Source: CAVRZY01 sp963725415 (lineage in GTDB: Bacteria > Acidobacteriota > Terriglobia > Bryobacterales > Bryobacteraceae). Taken from it: 59,282 nucleotides of DNA. Shown here one piece after another: positions 49,568 to 59,249 of the stretch. Each line of letters opens with the position of its first letter. Within the stretch, counting starts at the first letter, position 1. The notes under the pieces are model-generated. The model made no database searches. It saw only the letters and a list, made by a program, of their open reading frames with translations, and was not told the DNA's origin. A program made the translations under genes and the position numbers. Location of the stretch: the NCBI GenBank assembly GCA_963725415.1, contig CAVRZY010000249.1, positions 1-59,282 of the forward strand, read 5' to 3'.

Positions 49568-52500
49568 ATGCATTGTTCGCTTGTGTGTAGAACACTACCC
49601 ATGCTCTGGCTGACTATCCTGATTCTCCTGTTCAGCCAAGCTCTGCTGGCTCAAACCGCCGGCGCCATCGAAGGCACTGTCACTGACCCGTCGCAAGCCG
49701 TCATTCCCGGAGCGACGGTAAAGGTGGTCAATGCGGGTACGGGCGTCGAGACCACCACCACCACGAACGCCACCGGCTATTTCCTGTTTGACAACCTGCC
49801 GACCGGGACCTATGACATCAGCGTCAACCAGCAGGGCTTCAAGGCCTACTCGGTCAAAGGCCTGAAGCTGGACGTAGCCAGCCGTCTCCGCCACGACATC
49901 ACGCTCAGCGTGGGCGCCCTCACGGAAAGCGTGACGGTGGAGGCGAGCGGGGCGCAGGTGGACACCTCGCAAGGGACGGTGGCGGCCGTCATCACCCGCG
50001 AGCAGATCTCGACCGCCGTGCTCAACGGCCGCCATTATGCGCGCTTGGCGATGATGATGCCCGGAGCCGTCTATCACTCCGGTGGCGACGAACTTGCCGG
50101 CGCTGGCCTCAACGCGACCGGTTCGCCGGTGTCGATCAACGGCCTGAACAACAAATCCTCGGGCTGGTTCGTGGACGGCGCGCTGGACGTCAATTTTGGC
50201 AACGGCGAGGCCAACACTCACATCCCGGTGATCGACAGTCTGGACGAAGTGCAGGTACAAACGGCCAACTATAGTGCCCGCTACGGTACCGCCGGCGGCG
50301 TGGTGATCAACGCCGTCACGCGCGGCGGAACCAGCCGCTTCCACGGCAGCGCGTACGAGTACTTCCGCAACGACAAGCTCGACGCCCGCAACTTCTTTGC
50401 CGTTGCCCCGCCACCCTTGAAGCAGAACCAGTACGGCTTCACGTTCGGGGGCCCGGTCATCCTGCCGCACTATAACAAGGACCGCAACAAGACGTTCTTC
50501 TTCTGGAGCGAGGACTGGCGCAAGCGCCGCAACGCTTCCACGGCGCTGACGGCGACTCCGACCGACGCCCTGCGAGCCGGCGACTTCTCCGCCGAAGCGG
50601 CCCGCATCGGCAAACCCATTCTCGATCCAACAACCAAGCAGCCCTTCGACGGCAATCGCATCCCCGCCAGCCGCATCAACGCCAACGCCGCGCTGTTGAT
50701 GAAGACCTACCTGCCTGCGCCGAACTACTTCGGCGAGGCTTTCCGCAACTACATCAATAACGGCGTGGCCAAGACCGACCCGCGCACGGACACGGTCAAG
50801 GTGGATCACAGCCTGAGCAACAAGATCCGCCTCTCGTTCACCTTCTCGAACGACGCGATTATGGCGCTGGCCGCCGACGCCGGCCTAGGCGGCTCGCCCT
50901 TCCCGGTCTTCCGCCAACTCGAAAACACGACCGGCAAGTCCATCAATGCCCGCGCCAACTTCACCGTTACCCCGCGGACGACGAACGAGTCTTACTGGTC
51001 GGCGAAGAAGTTCAACGTCAACCTGCTTTTCGATGCGCAGACCGCCTCGCCGATCCGGCCCGCCGGTCTCACCATCCGCGACTTCTTCCAGGGCGCCAAT
51101 GTGCTGAACATGACGCCCACCGTGGGCTTCTCGCAAGGCTGGGGCGGCATCGGCACCAACACGCTTCCGTTGAAGCCCGCCAAGGACAACAACGACATCT
51201 TCGCCGACAACTTCAGCCACGTCCGCGGCAACCATACCATCCAGCTCGGCATCTCGCTGTTCCGCTACGAGAAGACCCAGGCATCGTTCAATTACACCCA
51301 GGGCAGCTTCTCGTTTGACGGCACTTTCACCAACCACCCCATCGGCGACTTCATGCTGGGGTTGGCGCGTACCTATAGCGAGGGCAAGGAACTCTACATC
51401 CGCAGCTACCGGTTCCTGCAAACCGAGTGGTTCGCGCAGGACGACTGGCGGATGACCCGCAAGCTGACCTTGAACATGGGCGTGCGCATGTTCGCCATCC
51501 CCATGACGCACGTGGACGACAACCTGATGAGTTCCTTCCTCCCCTCCAAGTTCAATCCGGCGAAGGCCCCCGACATCAACGCGCAGGGCATCCTGGTGCC
51601 TGGTCCGAACTACGATACGCTGAACGGCATCGTCCTGCCCGAAAAGGAGGGCGTGCCACGCGGCTTCGCCAACACCTTCTACGGCCTCGGCCCCCGCTTC
51701 GGCTTTGCCTACGATCCGTCCGGCAACGGGAAGCTGGCCATCCGCGGCGGCTACGGCATTTCGTACCTGAACGTGGGCAACAACCCCAGTTCCCTGGTGC
51801 AGAACCCGCCCTTTAACGTGAACATCGCGCTTCAGAACGTCTCGCTGGATGATCCCAGCGGCGGGACGCCCAATGCTCCGCGCCCGGTCACACTGAATGG
51901 TTTCGACCCGAATTTCAAGCGGCCCATGATCCAGTCCTGGAGCCTCACCGTCCAGAAGGAACTGCCCGGACAGTTCCTGGCCTCGGTCGGCTACGTGGGG
52001 ACGCGCGGCACCAACTGGGAAGTGTGGATCGACCGCAACGCGCCCGACTTCGGGGTCCGAGTCCCCGGCCTGGATTTCGACCCCCGCCTGAACACCGGCT
52101 ACAACTCGAACCTGCTGCGGCCGTTCCAGGGCTACTCCGGCATGACCTGGTTCAGCTCCGGCTTGGACTCGATCTACCACTCGCTTCAGACGAGCTTCCA
52201 GCGCCGCTTCTGGAACGGCCTTGCGCTCCAGGGCACCTACACCTGGAGCAAGGTGCTCGGCGAAGCGCAGACGCGCCGTGATATGCGGGTGCAGAACCCG
52301 CTCAACTGGAAGGCCGACCGCGGCCCCTCGGACTACGACCGCACCCACATCTTCGGCCTCAACTACATCTATGAGCTGCCCTTGATGAAGAAGCGGCGCG
52401 ACGTGCTAGGGCAGGCCTTCGGCAACTGGCAGGTGAGCGGCGTCTTTTCCACCCAGACCGGCCTGGCCATGACGCCCGGCATCTCGCTGCCCACGGCCGG

Positions 52501-52846
52501 ACTGGCCAGCCGGGCCGACGCGAGCGGCGCTTCGGTGGCCGGCCCCAAGACCAAGGACCAGTGGTTCAACCCCGCCGCCTTCACCGCGCCGGTGTACGGC
52601 AAGTACGGCAATGCGGGCGTAGGCCTGCTGCGCGGCCCCGGTTTCTTCATCTGGGACTCGTCCGTCGCCAAGCAGTTCCCCATCCGCGAACCCGTGAAAC
52701 TGTCGTTCACAGCCGAGTTCTTCAACTTCCTCAACCACACCAACTGGAGTGGCGTGAGCACCGGCCTCGGCAGCGGGACCTACGGTCGGGTCACCAGCGC
52801 CCGGGATCCTCGCAAGATCCAACTCAGCCTCCGGGCGGAGTTCTAG
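49568..52846 (+). CDS. TonB-dependent receptor with N-terminal carboxypeptidase-regulatory domain (Oar-like)
   Basis: Outer-membrane receptor of ~1092 residues. The start ATG 49568 has GGAGG close upstream. A signal peptide (L-T-I-L-I-L-L-F-S-Q-A-L-L-A-Q) is followed by a CarboxypepD-regulatory-like Ig fold (I-E-G-T-V-T-D-P-S-Q-A-V-I-P-G-A). The plug domain follows (I-N-G-L-N-N-K and V-Q-T-A-N-Y-S-A-R-Y-G-T-A-G-G), then a large beta-barrel ending in the aromatic L-S-L-R-A-E-F. This is the Oar/SusC-like class expanded in Acidobacteria. It would import or export a large glycan or peptide ligand with TonB energy. No adjacent SusD-like partner is seen. The gene is intact with no frameshift. Confidence 0.92.
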   Translation: MHCSLVCRTLPMLWLTILILLFSQALLAQTAGAIEGTVTDPSQAVIPGATVKVVNAGTGVETTTTTNATGYFLFDNLPTGTYDISVNQQGFKAYSVKGLKLDVASRLRHDITLSVGALTESVTVEASGAQVDTSQGTVAAVITREQISTAVLNGRHYARLAMMMPGAVYHSGGDELAGAGLNATGSPVSINGLNNKSSGWFVDGALDVNFGNGEANTHIPVIDSLDEVQVQTANYSARYGTAGGVVINAVTRGGTSRFHGSAYEYFRNDKLDARNFFAVAPPPLKQNQYGFTFGGPVILPHYNKDRNKTFFFWSEDWRKRRNASTALTATPTDALRAGDFSAEAARIGKPILDPTTKQPFDGNRIPASRINANAALLMKTYLPAPNYFGEAFRNYINNGVAKTDPRTDTVKVDHSLSNKIRLSFTFSNDAIMALAADAGLGGSPFPVFRQLENTTGKSINARANFTVTPRTTNESYWSAKKFNVNLLFDAQTASPIRPAGLTIRDFFQGANVLNMTPTVGFSQGWGGIGTNTLPLKPAKDNNDIFADNFSHVRGNHTIQLGISLFRYEKTQASFNYTQGSFSFDGTFTNHPIGDFMLGLARTYSEGKELYIRSYRFLQTEWFAQDDWRMTRKLTLNMGVRMFAIPMTHVDDNLMSSFLPSKFNPAKAPDINAQGILVPGPNYDTLNGIVLPEKEGVPRGFANTFYGLGPRFGFAYDPSGNGKLAIRGGYGISYLNVGNNPSSLVQNPPFNVNIALQNVSLDDPSGGTPNAPRPVTLNGFDPNFKRPMIQSWSLTVQKELPGQFLASVGYVGTRGTNWEVWIDRNAPDFGVRVPGLDFDPRLNTGYNSNLLRPFQGYSGMTWFSSGLDSIYHSLQTSFQRRFWNGLALQGTYTWSKVLGEAQTRRDMRVQNPLNWKADRGPSDYDRTHIFGLNYIYELPLMKKRRDVLGQAFGNWQVSGVFSTQTGLAMTPGISLPTAGLASRADASGASVAGPKTKDQWFNPAAFTAPVYGKYGNAGVGLLRGPGFFIWDSSVAKQFPIREPVKLSFTAEFFNFLNHTNWSGVSTGLGSGTYGRVTSARDPRKIQLSLRAEF

Positions 52847-52990
52847 CGAGGCGGCGCCTCAGACCGGCGAGGCATGTTGCAGCGCCCTCTTCACCGCAGT
52901 TCTTCATGAGCTGCGGTCACAACGAAATCAGCAGGTTTGGGTGAGCCGCAGCATCCTGGGGCTGGCGGCGCGTTCGGGTAGCGGTCGCGC

Positions 52991-54097
52991 CTATTCGTAG
53001 GGAATGTGAAGGGCGTCCATGATGCCCTTCATATAGCCGATGGCCAGAACCTTGCCGCCCATGGCGTATCCGGGGGTAGCGTTGGATTCGCCTTCCAAAG
53101 TGGGCGCGTGGTCCGGGCGCATGGGTCCGGCGAAGCCGTACTTGCTATAGACCTGAAGCATCCGGGCCATGTCGGTGGGGCCGTTGTCGTGGAAGGTCTC
53201 CCGGAAGTACTCGCCCTGGCCTTCGATGTCGCGGAAGTGCACGAAGAAGATCTTCTTCTGGGTGCACCACTCCCGGGCCAGCGCTTCGATGTTCTCGCCC
53301 ATGGCCTTGAAGTTGGCCTGGCAAAAGGTGATCCCGTTCACCGGGCTGGGCGCCATGTTGAGCACCCGGCGGAAGTTCTTCGCGCTGGTCAGGATGCGCC
53401 CGATCCCCCGCAGGGGCGAGATGGGCGGGTCGTCCGGGTGCAGCGCCATCTTCACGCCGGCCTTCTCTGCTACCGGGATAACCGCCTTCAGGAAGTACTC
53501 GAGGTTGCTCCAGATTTTTTCCTCACTGACCTCACCCCAGCGGGTCAGCCCCTGCATCTTGGCAACCCGGTTGTCGAATTCACTGGTCAGGGCGCCGCCG
53601 CGTTCGGGAACATCCACCCGCGTGCGGTACCAACCCAGCCCGGCCATGAAGTTGTAGCAGATCATGGGAATGCCGACTTTGCCGAGCGCTTCGATGGCGG
53701 CGCGGTAGTTTTCGATCTCCTCATCGCGGCCGGGCAGCCCCAGCTTGATGCGCTCGGCGGGCACCGGGTGGCTTTCCACGCCCGCGATGGTCAGCCCGGC
53801 GGCCTGGAATTCCGCCTTGATCTTCTCCAGAGTCTCGACGTACCGGTCCCGGGGCGCCCGGCCCAACGCGGCGCTCAGGATGGCATGGTTGATGCCGATC
53901 TGACGAGCCAGCTTGAGTCTCTGCTCCTGGCCAGGACCGAACACCTCAGCGAGCTGGATGCCTCCTCGCTTCGGCGCCGCAGCTCGGCGAGGCTGTGCTC
54001 TGGATGCGGCCGAGGCCGGCAGCGCCCGCGTCACCCCAGCGCCGGCTAACATTGCCAGCGTTCCTCGAATACAATCCCGGCGGGTGGATTCCGACAT
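52991..54097 (-). CDS. Exported mannonate dehydratase-like protein
   Basis: About 368 residues from ATG 54097, related to mannonate dehydratase (UxuA). Family-like segments are C-Y-N-F-M-A-G-L-G-W, A-L-H-P-D-D-P-P-I-S, F-V-H-F-R-D-I and M-R-P-D-H-A-P-T-L-E-G-E-S-N. These contain the metal-binding His/Asp/Cys residues. The N-terminus has S-T-R-R-D-C-I-R-G followed by a hydrophobic stretch, an RR-type export signal rarely expected on UxuA. It could act on hexuronates from acidic polysaccharides in the periplasm. A 5'-truncated IS701 copy begins ~100 bases upstream of its start. Confidence 0.82.
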   Translation of the reverse strand: MSESTRRDCIRGTLAMLAGAGVTRALPASAASRAQPRRAAAPKRGGIQLAEVFGPGQEQRLKLARQIGINHAILSAALGRAPRDRYVETLEKIKAEFQAAGLTIAGVESHPVPAERIKLGLPGRDEEIENYRAAIEALGKVGIPMICYNFMAGLGWYRTRVDVPERGGALTSEFDNRVAKMQGLTRWGEVSEEKIWSNLEYFLKAVIPVAEKAGVKMALHPDDPPISPLRGIGRILTSAKNFRRVLNMAPSPVNGITFCQANFKAMGENIEALAREWCTQKKIFFVHFRDIEGQGEYFRETFHDNGPTDMARMLQVYSKYGFAGPMRPDHAPTLEGESNATPGYAMGGKVLAIGYMKGIMDALHIPYE

Positions 54098-54197
54098 GTG
54101 TGATTCTCCTGTGGAGCGGGCGACAGCGCGGCCGCTCTCGACCAAGATACCACCAACTCAAAGGACCGCTCGACAACGCGTTTCCACGAATCAGCAG

Positions 54198-55100
54198 CGC
54201 AGAGAAGAGGCGGGAGTGCCGGAACAGATCAGCTTTCAAACCAAGCCCCAGATCGCTCTGGACCAGATTCAAGAGGCGGTGGCACAAGGCCTCGCTCGGG
54301 GGGTGGTGTTGGCCGATCCCGGCTATGGCAACGACACCGCCTTCCGCGTGGGCGTGACGGAACTGGGGTTCGAGTACCTGCTCGGGGTGTCCTGGTCGAT
54401 CAGCGTGTGGGAGCCGGGCCAGCAACCCCTGCCAGCCCAGCGGTGGAAGGGGCGGGGCCGACCCGCTCGACGCTTGCGTCGCGACCAGCGGCATCAGCCG
54501 GTTTCGGCCAAGCAGTTGGCCATGGAGTTGCCGTCTTCGGCCTGGAAGGATGTCAGTTGGCGCGAGGGCAGCCAGCAAACCCTTAGCTCCCGCTTTGCCG
54601 CCGTGCGCGTGCGTCCGGCCCACCGGGACTACCTGAAAACCGAACCCCATGCCGAGGAATGGCTGCTGATCGAGTGGCCGCGAGGAGAAGCGGAACCGAC
54701 CAAATACTGGCTGTCGAGGCTGCCGGAGGCAACCAGGCTCAAGGCTCTGGTCCGCATCGCCAAACACCGCTGGGTCATTGAACGCGACTACCAAGAGTTG
54801 AAACAAGAGTTGGGATTGGGGCACTACGAAGGCCGAAACTGGCGTGGCTTTCACCACCATGGCGCTCTCTCGATCGCGGCCTACGACTTCCTGGTAGCGG
54901 AAAGGAGCCGTTTTTTCCCCTCAGCCCGGGTGGGCCATCTTGGACTACCAACCGGGGCGCTCCCGGCCGGCTTCCGGCCCCGGGGGTCGCGTGCGCCCCG
55001 AGCGGCATAACCCCATTCGATCGCCACGCTGCGCATCCGGATCGCACGCCAATTGCTGAGGCAGCTTTCCCGCTGCCCTTTTTGTGGCGCTCCTTTTCTA
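54198..55100 (+). pseudogene. IS701-family transposase, 5' truncated
   Basis: An open frame resembling IS701 DDE transposases runs from R-R-E-E-A-G-V-P-E-Q-I-S-F (54198) to about 55010, including V-L-A-D-P-G-Y-G-N-D and R-W-V-I-E-R-D-Y-Q-E-L-K-Q-E-L-G-L-G-H-Y-E-G-R. The N-terminal third is missing. After 55010 the expected end S-I-A-T-L-R-I-R-I-A-R-Q-L-L-R-Q-L continues in another frame to about 55100. It cannot transpose on its own. Confidence 0.8.
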
Positions 55101-55113
55101 TAACACGGTAGTA

Positions 55114-56586
55114 CTAGCCCTAATACTGTTCACTTAATGATCCTGATTGCGTTCTTGAGGTTGATCGGAGGCAAGGGCTTGGCGTGGTGGGGACGAAGAG
55201 GAAAGTTGCTCATCTTGCGCTTGATGCCTCGCGGGTTGCGTCGACTACGGCTCGAGACAACCCGCTCCTGCAAGATTTCCTCCAGCACGCTGCCATGGAA
55301 CGCTTTCCTGTGCTGAGGGGGGAATAGCAGGGAACACGGAAAGCTTGCGACGGACCACACGCACCGCGTGCAGGAAAGATAGCCGGTCTGGGTCTTCGTC
55401 CGCTTTCAGGGCCGCTTCATGCATGAGTCCACGGATAGCGAAGTGAGCCATCATGAAGCCATAGAACTCTTGCCGAACCAGGTCTGGGGTCTTGCTGCGC
55501 AGTACGATCTTGGGGCCTCGCAGATGGGTCTTGAGTTCATCCAGCGCCGTTTCAATCTCCCACCGCTCGTGATAGAGGGCCGCTAACTCGTTGGCCGGGG
55601 CTTGCTCGTGATCCAGAATGGTCGTCACCAAACGGTAGATCGGTTCCGCTCCGGCTACCCCTTCCAAGCGGTAGTCGATGACGCGGACCACCACCCCGTT
55701 GGTCTTGTGCCGCCAATCTCGTTCCGAGGGGTAAACCCGGCTCAGATAGGACCCGTCTGGCAGCCGTTTCTCGCAGGCCAGACGCATATTCTTCTTCACT
55801 CGCCAGAGCACATCGGCGCCTGTCGCTCGGGCCTGGTTCCACAGCTCGAACCCGAAGAACTGCCGGTCCGCCAAGCACAGCATGCCCTTTTGCAGATGGG
55901 GGAGCACTTGCTTGGCCAGCGTGATTTCGCCGGTCCCATAACTGGCCATCTGACTGCCAAACAAGACGTGCGTGCCGTTCTCCACCAGCGAGACGAATCG
56001 GATCTGTGGATAGGCGCTCGCACTGCGGCTGGCGCCCGGCCGCCCGAAAGCTTCCTCATTCTCTTTCTGGTCGGCTACGTCGAGGGTGCTCCCGTCCAGG
56101 CTCACCAGACGCCACTTCCGATACCAGGCCCCCTTGGTCGCCTGGCCGGCGATGGGCCTGACCACTTCATCATGGAGTTGCGTGAGCGTGCTCCATCCCA
56201 GCCGCCAGCGCGCTTGGGAAATCCCAGACTTGCCAGCCACCTTCACCGGGGTCCTTGGGGCCAGCAGCCACTGGATCCCTTCCAACAAGCAACGCAGCGC
56301 CTCGCGATAGCAGACTTGCATGTAAAGTGCCAGCGCGATGACGTAATAGACCACCACGTGCGCAGGCAAGTCCCTCTGCCGTTTGCTGGTCTTGCCAGCC
56401 GCCGCCACAACAGCGTTGACTTTGGCCCACGGGAAGGTCTTGGTGATCACCCCCAAAGCTGATGTAGTCAGTGATTCGGGTGCCTTTGGGAAGCTCTGCA
56501 ACTGTGCGCGCCATGTGCGATTCTCCTGTTCGCTTCCAGAACAGGACAGCACAGAAATGTCATTAAGTGACCAGTATTAGGGCTAG
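55114..56586 (-). mobile_element. IS4-family insertion sequence with terminal inverted repeats
   Basis: CTAGCCCTAATACTGTTCAC at 55114-55133 (continuing TTAATGA) matches the reverse complement of the sequence ending at 56586 with one mismatch over 27 bases. The ends enclose one transposase gene. No clear target duplication is visible next to the ends. It is the most complete insertion sequence in the window. Confidence 0.88.
55130..56514 (-). CDS. IS4-family transposase (two apparent frameshifts)
   Basis: About 460 residues when reconstructed. It begins M-A-R-T-V-A-E-L-P-K-G-T-R-I-T-D-Y-I-S. An extra T near 56457 shifts it into L-G-V-I-T-K-T-F-P-W-A-K. The DDE core follows with L-V-S-L-D-G-S-T-L-D-V-A-D and the C-terminal Y-R-E-K-like segment Y-H-E-R-W-E-I-E-T-A-L-D-E-L-K. 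A second extra base in a run of C near 55325 shifts the end, after which F-H-G-S-V-L-E-E-I-L and the basic tail to TGA at 55130 are read. As printed the gene is broken in two places; if these are sequencing errors it could be active. Confidence 0.85.
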
Positions 56587-56612
56587 GCGGCCGGTTGAAT
56601 CCTAGAAACGGC

Positions 56613-56642
56613 TTGACATGACAAGCAAATGGTGCGCATATA
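56613..56642 (+). promoter_or_regulatory. Probable promoter of the ROK regulator
   Basis: TTGACA at 56613-56618 is followed after 18 bases by CATATA at 56637-56642. The predicted start point precedes the ROK ATG (56661) by about ten bases. It lies 26 bases outside the IS4 right end. Confidence 0.55.
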
Positions 56643-56660
56643 GTTTCAGGCCAGAACTAA

Positions 56661-57881
56661 ATGAGAGGAATGGATGGGACGAACCTTCAGGCGGCCTTGA
56701 GCGAGACCGCGCGCGACATCAACCGGCGTCTGGTGCTGAACCTCATCCGGAGCCGCCAGCCCATCTCCCGCGCCGACGCGGCCCGGCTCTCGGGCCTGCA
56801 GCGCAGCACCGTGTCGCTGATCACCGAACAGCTCATCCGGGACAGGTGGGTCATCGAGGGTTCGACCGGGCGCTTGCCGCGCGGACGCCGTCCCACCTTC
56901 CTGCGGCTGAATGACCGGCGCGCGGTGATTGGCATCGACATCCGGCCGCTCCAGACCAGCGTGGCGCTGGCCGACGTGAACGGTCATTTCATCTCACAGG
57001 AGGCGCTGGCGACTCCTTCGGAACCGGAGACGGCGGTGGAGGAGTTGACCGCGCGGCTGCGGCACTTGCTCAATTCGCATTCGAAGATGATGTTCGAAGG
57101 AATCGGGATCAGCCTGCCGGGACGGTTCGACTTTCAGTCGCAGCGGCTGGTTTTCGCTCCCAATCTCAGGTGGCCGGCATTCGACCTGAAGGCGCCGATC
57201 GAGCAGGCCACGGGGCTGGAGGTGGAACTGGAGAACGCGGCCAATGCCTGTGTGCTGGCGGAAGTATGGTTCGGTCAGACACAAGGGGTACGGGATCTGG
57301 TGGTGGTGACGGTTTCCGAGGGCATTGGGACGGGCATTCTCATGAACGGCCAGTTGGCGCGGGGGTTGAACGGCATGGCGGGCGAATTCGGTCATGTGCC
57401 CCTGGATCCCGCCGGCCCGGAGTGCACCTGCGGGGGGCGGGGCTGCTGGGAGGTGTTCGCCTCCAACCGCGCCGCGCTCCGGTACTACCTGGAATCCGAA
57501 TCACAGGCCGGAGGGCCGAGCTTCCAGGAGCTGCTGGTGCTTGCCGAGCAAGGCGATTCGCGAGCCTCGAAGGCCCTGGACAGGATGGCCCATTATCTGG
57601 GGCGCGGGATGCGGATGATCGTGGCCGGAGTGGCGCCGGAGGTGATCGTGGTGGTGGGCGAACTCACACGGTGCTGGCATCGATTTGGTCCGGTGATCGA
57701 ATCGGAGGTGTCCGCGCAGGTGCTGGCGGGGAGCGCGCCGCGCCTGGTGCCGGCCCACGACGGCGCGGTGGCCCGTCTTCGAGGAACGGTGGCGCTGGTG
57801 TTTCAGAAGCACTTTGGGACTCCCTACAGTCGGTGTGGGATTTCGCCCGGCAGCGACCCTTCGCGCGCTAGGCCGTGTTAG
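56661..57881 (+). CDS. ROK-family transcriptional regulator
   Basis: A 406-residue NagC/XylR-like protein. The N-terminal winged helix reads R-A-D-A-A-R-L-S-G-L-Q-R-S-T-V-S-L-I-T-E-Q-L (about 36-57). The sugar-kinase-like domain has G-I-D-I-R and the zinc-type ROK motif C-T-C-G-G-R-G-C-W-E. It probably represses a sugar-uptake or degradation operon until a sugar binds. The last ~20 residues look unusual and may be out of frame. It is isolated between IS4 and an IS1634-like remnant, so its original target operon is no longer adjacent. Confidence 0.88.
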   Translation: MRGMDGTNLQAALSETARDINRRLVLNLIRSRQPISRADAARLSGLQRSTVSLITEQLIRDRWVIEGSTGRLPRGRRPTFLRLNDRRAVIGIDIRPLQTSVALADVNGHFISQEALATPSEPETAVEELTARLRHLLNSHSKMMFEGIGISLPGRFDFQSQRLVFAPNLRWPAFDLKAPIEQATGLEVELENAANACVLAEVWFGQTQGVRDLVVVTVSEGIGTGILMNGQLARGLNGMAGEFGHVPLDPAGPECTCGGRGCWEVFASNRAALRYYLESESQAGGPSFQELLVLAEQGDSRASKALDRMAHYLGRGMRMIVAGVAPEVIVVVGELTRCWHRFGPVIESEVSAQVLAGSAPRLVPAHDGAVARLRGTVALVFQKHFGTPYSRCGISPGSDPSRARPC

Positions 57882-57916
57882 GCCCAGCAGATCCGGCGCC
57901 GGGGGCCGACTTGGCA

Positions 57917-58066
57917 GCCACGCGCACGATCGGGACGCGACGGGTCGGCGACGTGGGGGCTTTGGTATGGGTGGCCGAGCAACTGGACTTGATCCAGCTC
58001 ATCGATCAAGCCTGTGGTCTCAGCGGACCGACTGACGATCCGACGATTGGTCATGGCGCGGTTTGA
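57917..58066 (+). pseudogene. IS1634-like transposase N-terminal fragment
   Basis: A short open stretch reads I-G-T-R-R-V-G-D-V-G-A-L-V-W-V-A-E-Q-L-D-L-I-Q-L-I-D. This resembles the N-terminal region of IS1634-type transposases, where a helical segment L-A-E-x-L-G-L-I-x-L-I-D is conserved. It breaks off at a stop at 58064-58066. The DNA between here and 58160 holds no further gene that I can see. Confidence 0.55.
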
Positions 58067-58160
58067 AGGTGAAAGTCGGAAGCTCGATCAGTTCATAGAA
58101 GCGATCACACGGGAGGCTGGTCTGATCGAATGGGTCCGGCAAGGCTGGTCAGGTCTCATA

Positions 58161-59249
58161 CTAATTTAACGTCACAGGTAGAGCTTTGATCCAGTCGAAG
58201 GAGGTCATCGATTGAACCAGCTTGGGCTGTCGATGCAATTGTCGGAGACCAAGGCAGAGCTGCTCGACCACCTCATCCAGAGAGCGAAACACGCGGTTGC
58301 CGAAGTGATTCTCCCGCAGGTGGTCCCAGATGTGTTCCACCGGATTCAACTCCGGGCTGTAGGGCGGCAGCGGGAGCAATTGCATCGAGGGCGGGACTTG
58401 CAAATCCAGGGCCGTGTGCCATCCGGCGCCATCCAGCAGCATCACGCAGTAGTCATTGGGGAACTGGGCCGCCGTGTGGGCCAGGAACAGTGACATGGCC
58501 TCGGTATCCACCCAGGGCAGGACCAACGAGCAGAACTGGCCGTCCAGAGGGGCTCACCGCTGCCAGCCCATAAACGAATTGGCGAATGATCTGGTGGCCC
58601 ACCACCGGCCGCAAGGGCAGGGGCGCCCAACAACGCCGCTGATCGCTGATGCAGCCAAAGCGCGCTTCGTCCTGAAACAGCAGCCGCAGTCGCCTCCCCA
58701 CGGGCAATCGGCTCAAGAGGGCGGCGAGAACCTGGGGGAGTTTTTTTTAAATCGCTCTTGGGCCCGCTGGCGGGCCTGCGGGTGTCGGGGGCGCGGCCCC
58801 AGTTTGCGCCAGCCGTGTCGGTGCAGCAGGCGGTAGACATAGCCCAGAGACACCTCTCGGCCGGCGGCTTTCACCAACTGGGCATGCAGTTGCTTGGCGG
58901 TGACAATCTCCCCCGCCAGGGCCCGCCTTTGCACCTGCCGGAGGAAGGCTTTTTCCTTCCCCACCGACAGGTAGGCCCAGCGCCGCCCCCCGCGTCCCTG
59001 CCGCTCGAGGCCTTCCGGACCTTGCCGGTTGTACTGAGAGATCCACAGCCAGATGGCCTGCTTGGAGACACACAGCCAATCGGCGATCTGCCGCGCGGCG
59101 AACTCTCCCAGGTGAGTGAGCCAGATGGCCACGCGTTTCTGATAGCTGGGCTTGTCCGGGGCTTCGCGCACCCAGACCTGCATCTCTTCGGTGGAGAGCC
59201 AAGGTGTAATAAAGGCCGGTGGTCGCATGGGAAAGACACCTGCCCCCAT
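58161..59249 (-). CDS. IS630-family transposase (two apparent frameshifts)
   Basis: A Tc1/mariner-like transposase in three reading segments. The N-terminal helix-turn-helix segment has V-A-I-W-L-T-H-L-G-E-F-A-A-R-Q-I-A-D-W-L (59249 to about 58750). The middle holds the first catalytic Asp (L-F-Q-D-E-A-R-F-G). The C-terminus contains L-L-D-G-A-G-W-H-T-A and P-P-Y-S-P-E-L-N-P-V-E-H-I-W. The first break falls in a run of eight T (58741-58748), the second near 58535 in a run of C. The right inverted repeat would lie at or beyond the window end. Confidence 0.82.

Noticed and set aside
55100..56600. Target-site duplication around the IS4 element
   Set aside because: The bases flanking CTAG on the two sides do not match, so no duplication can be claimed.
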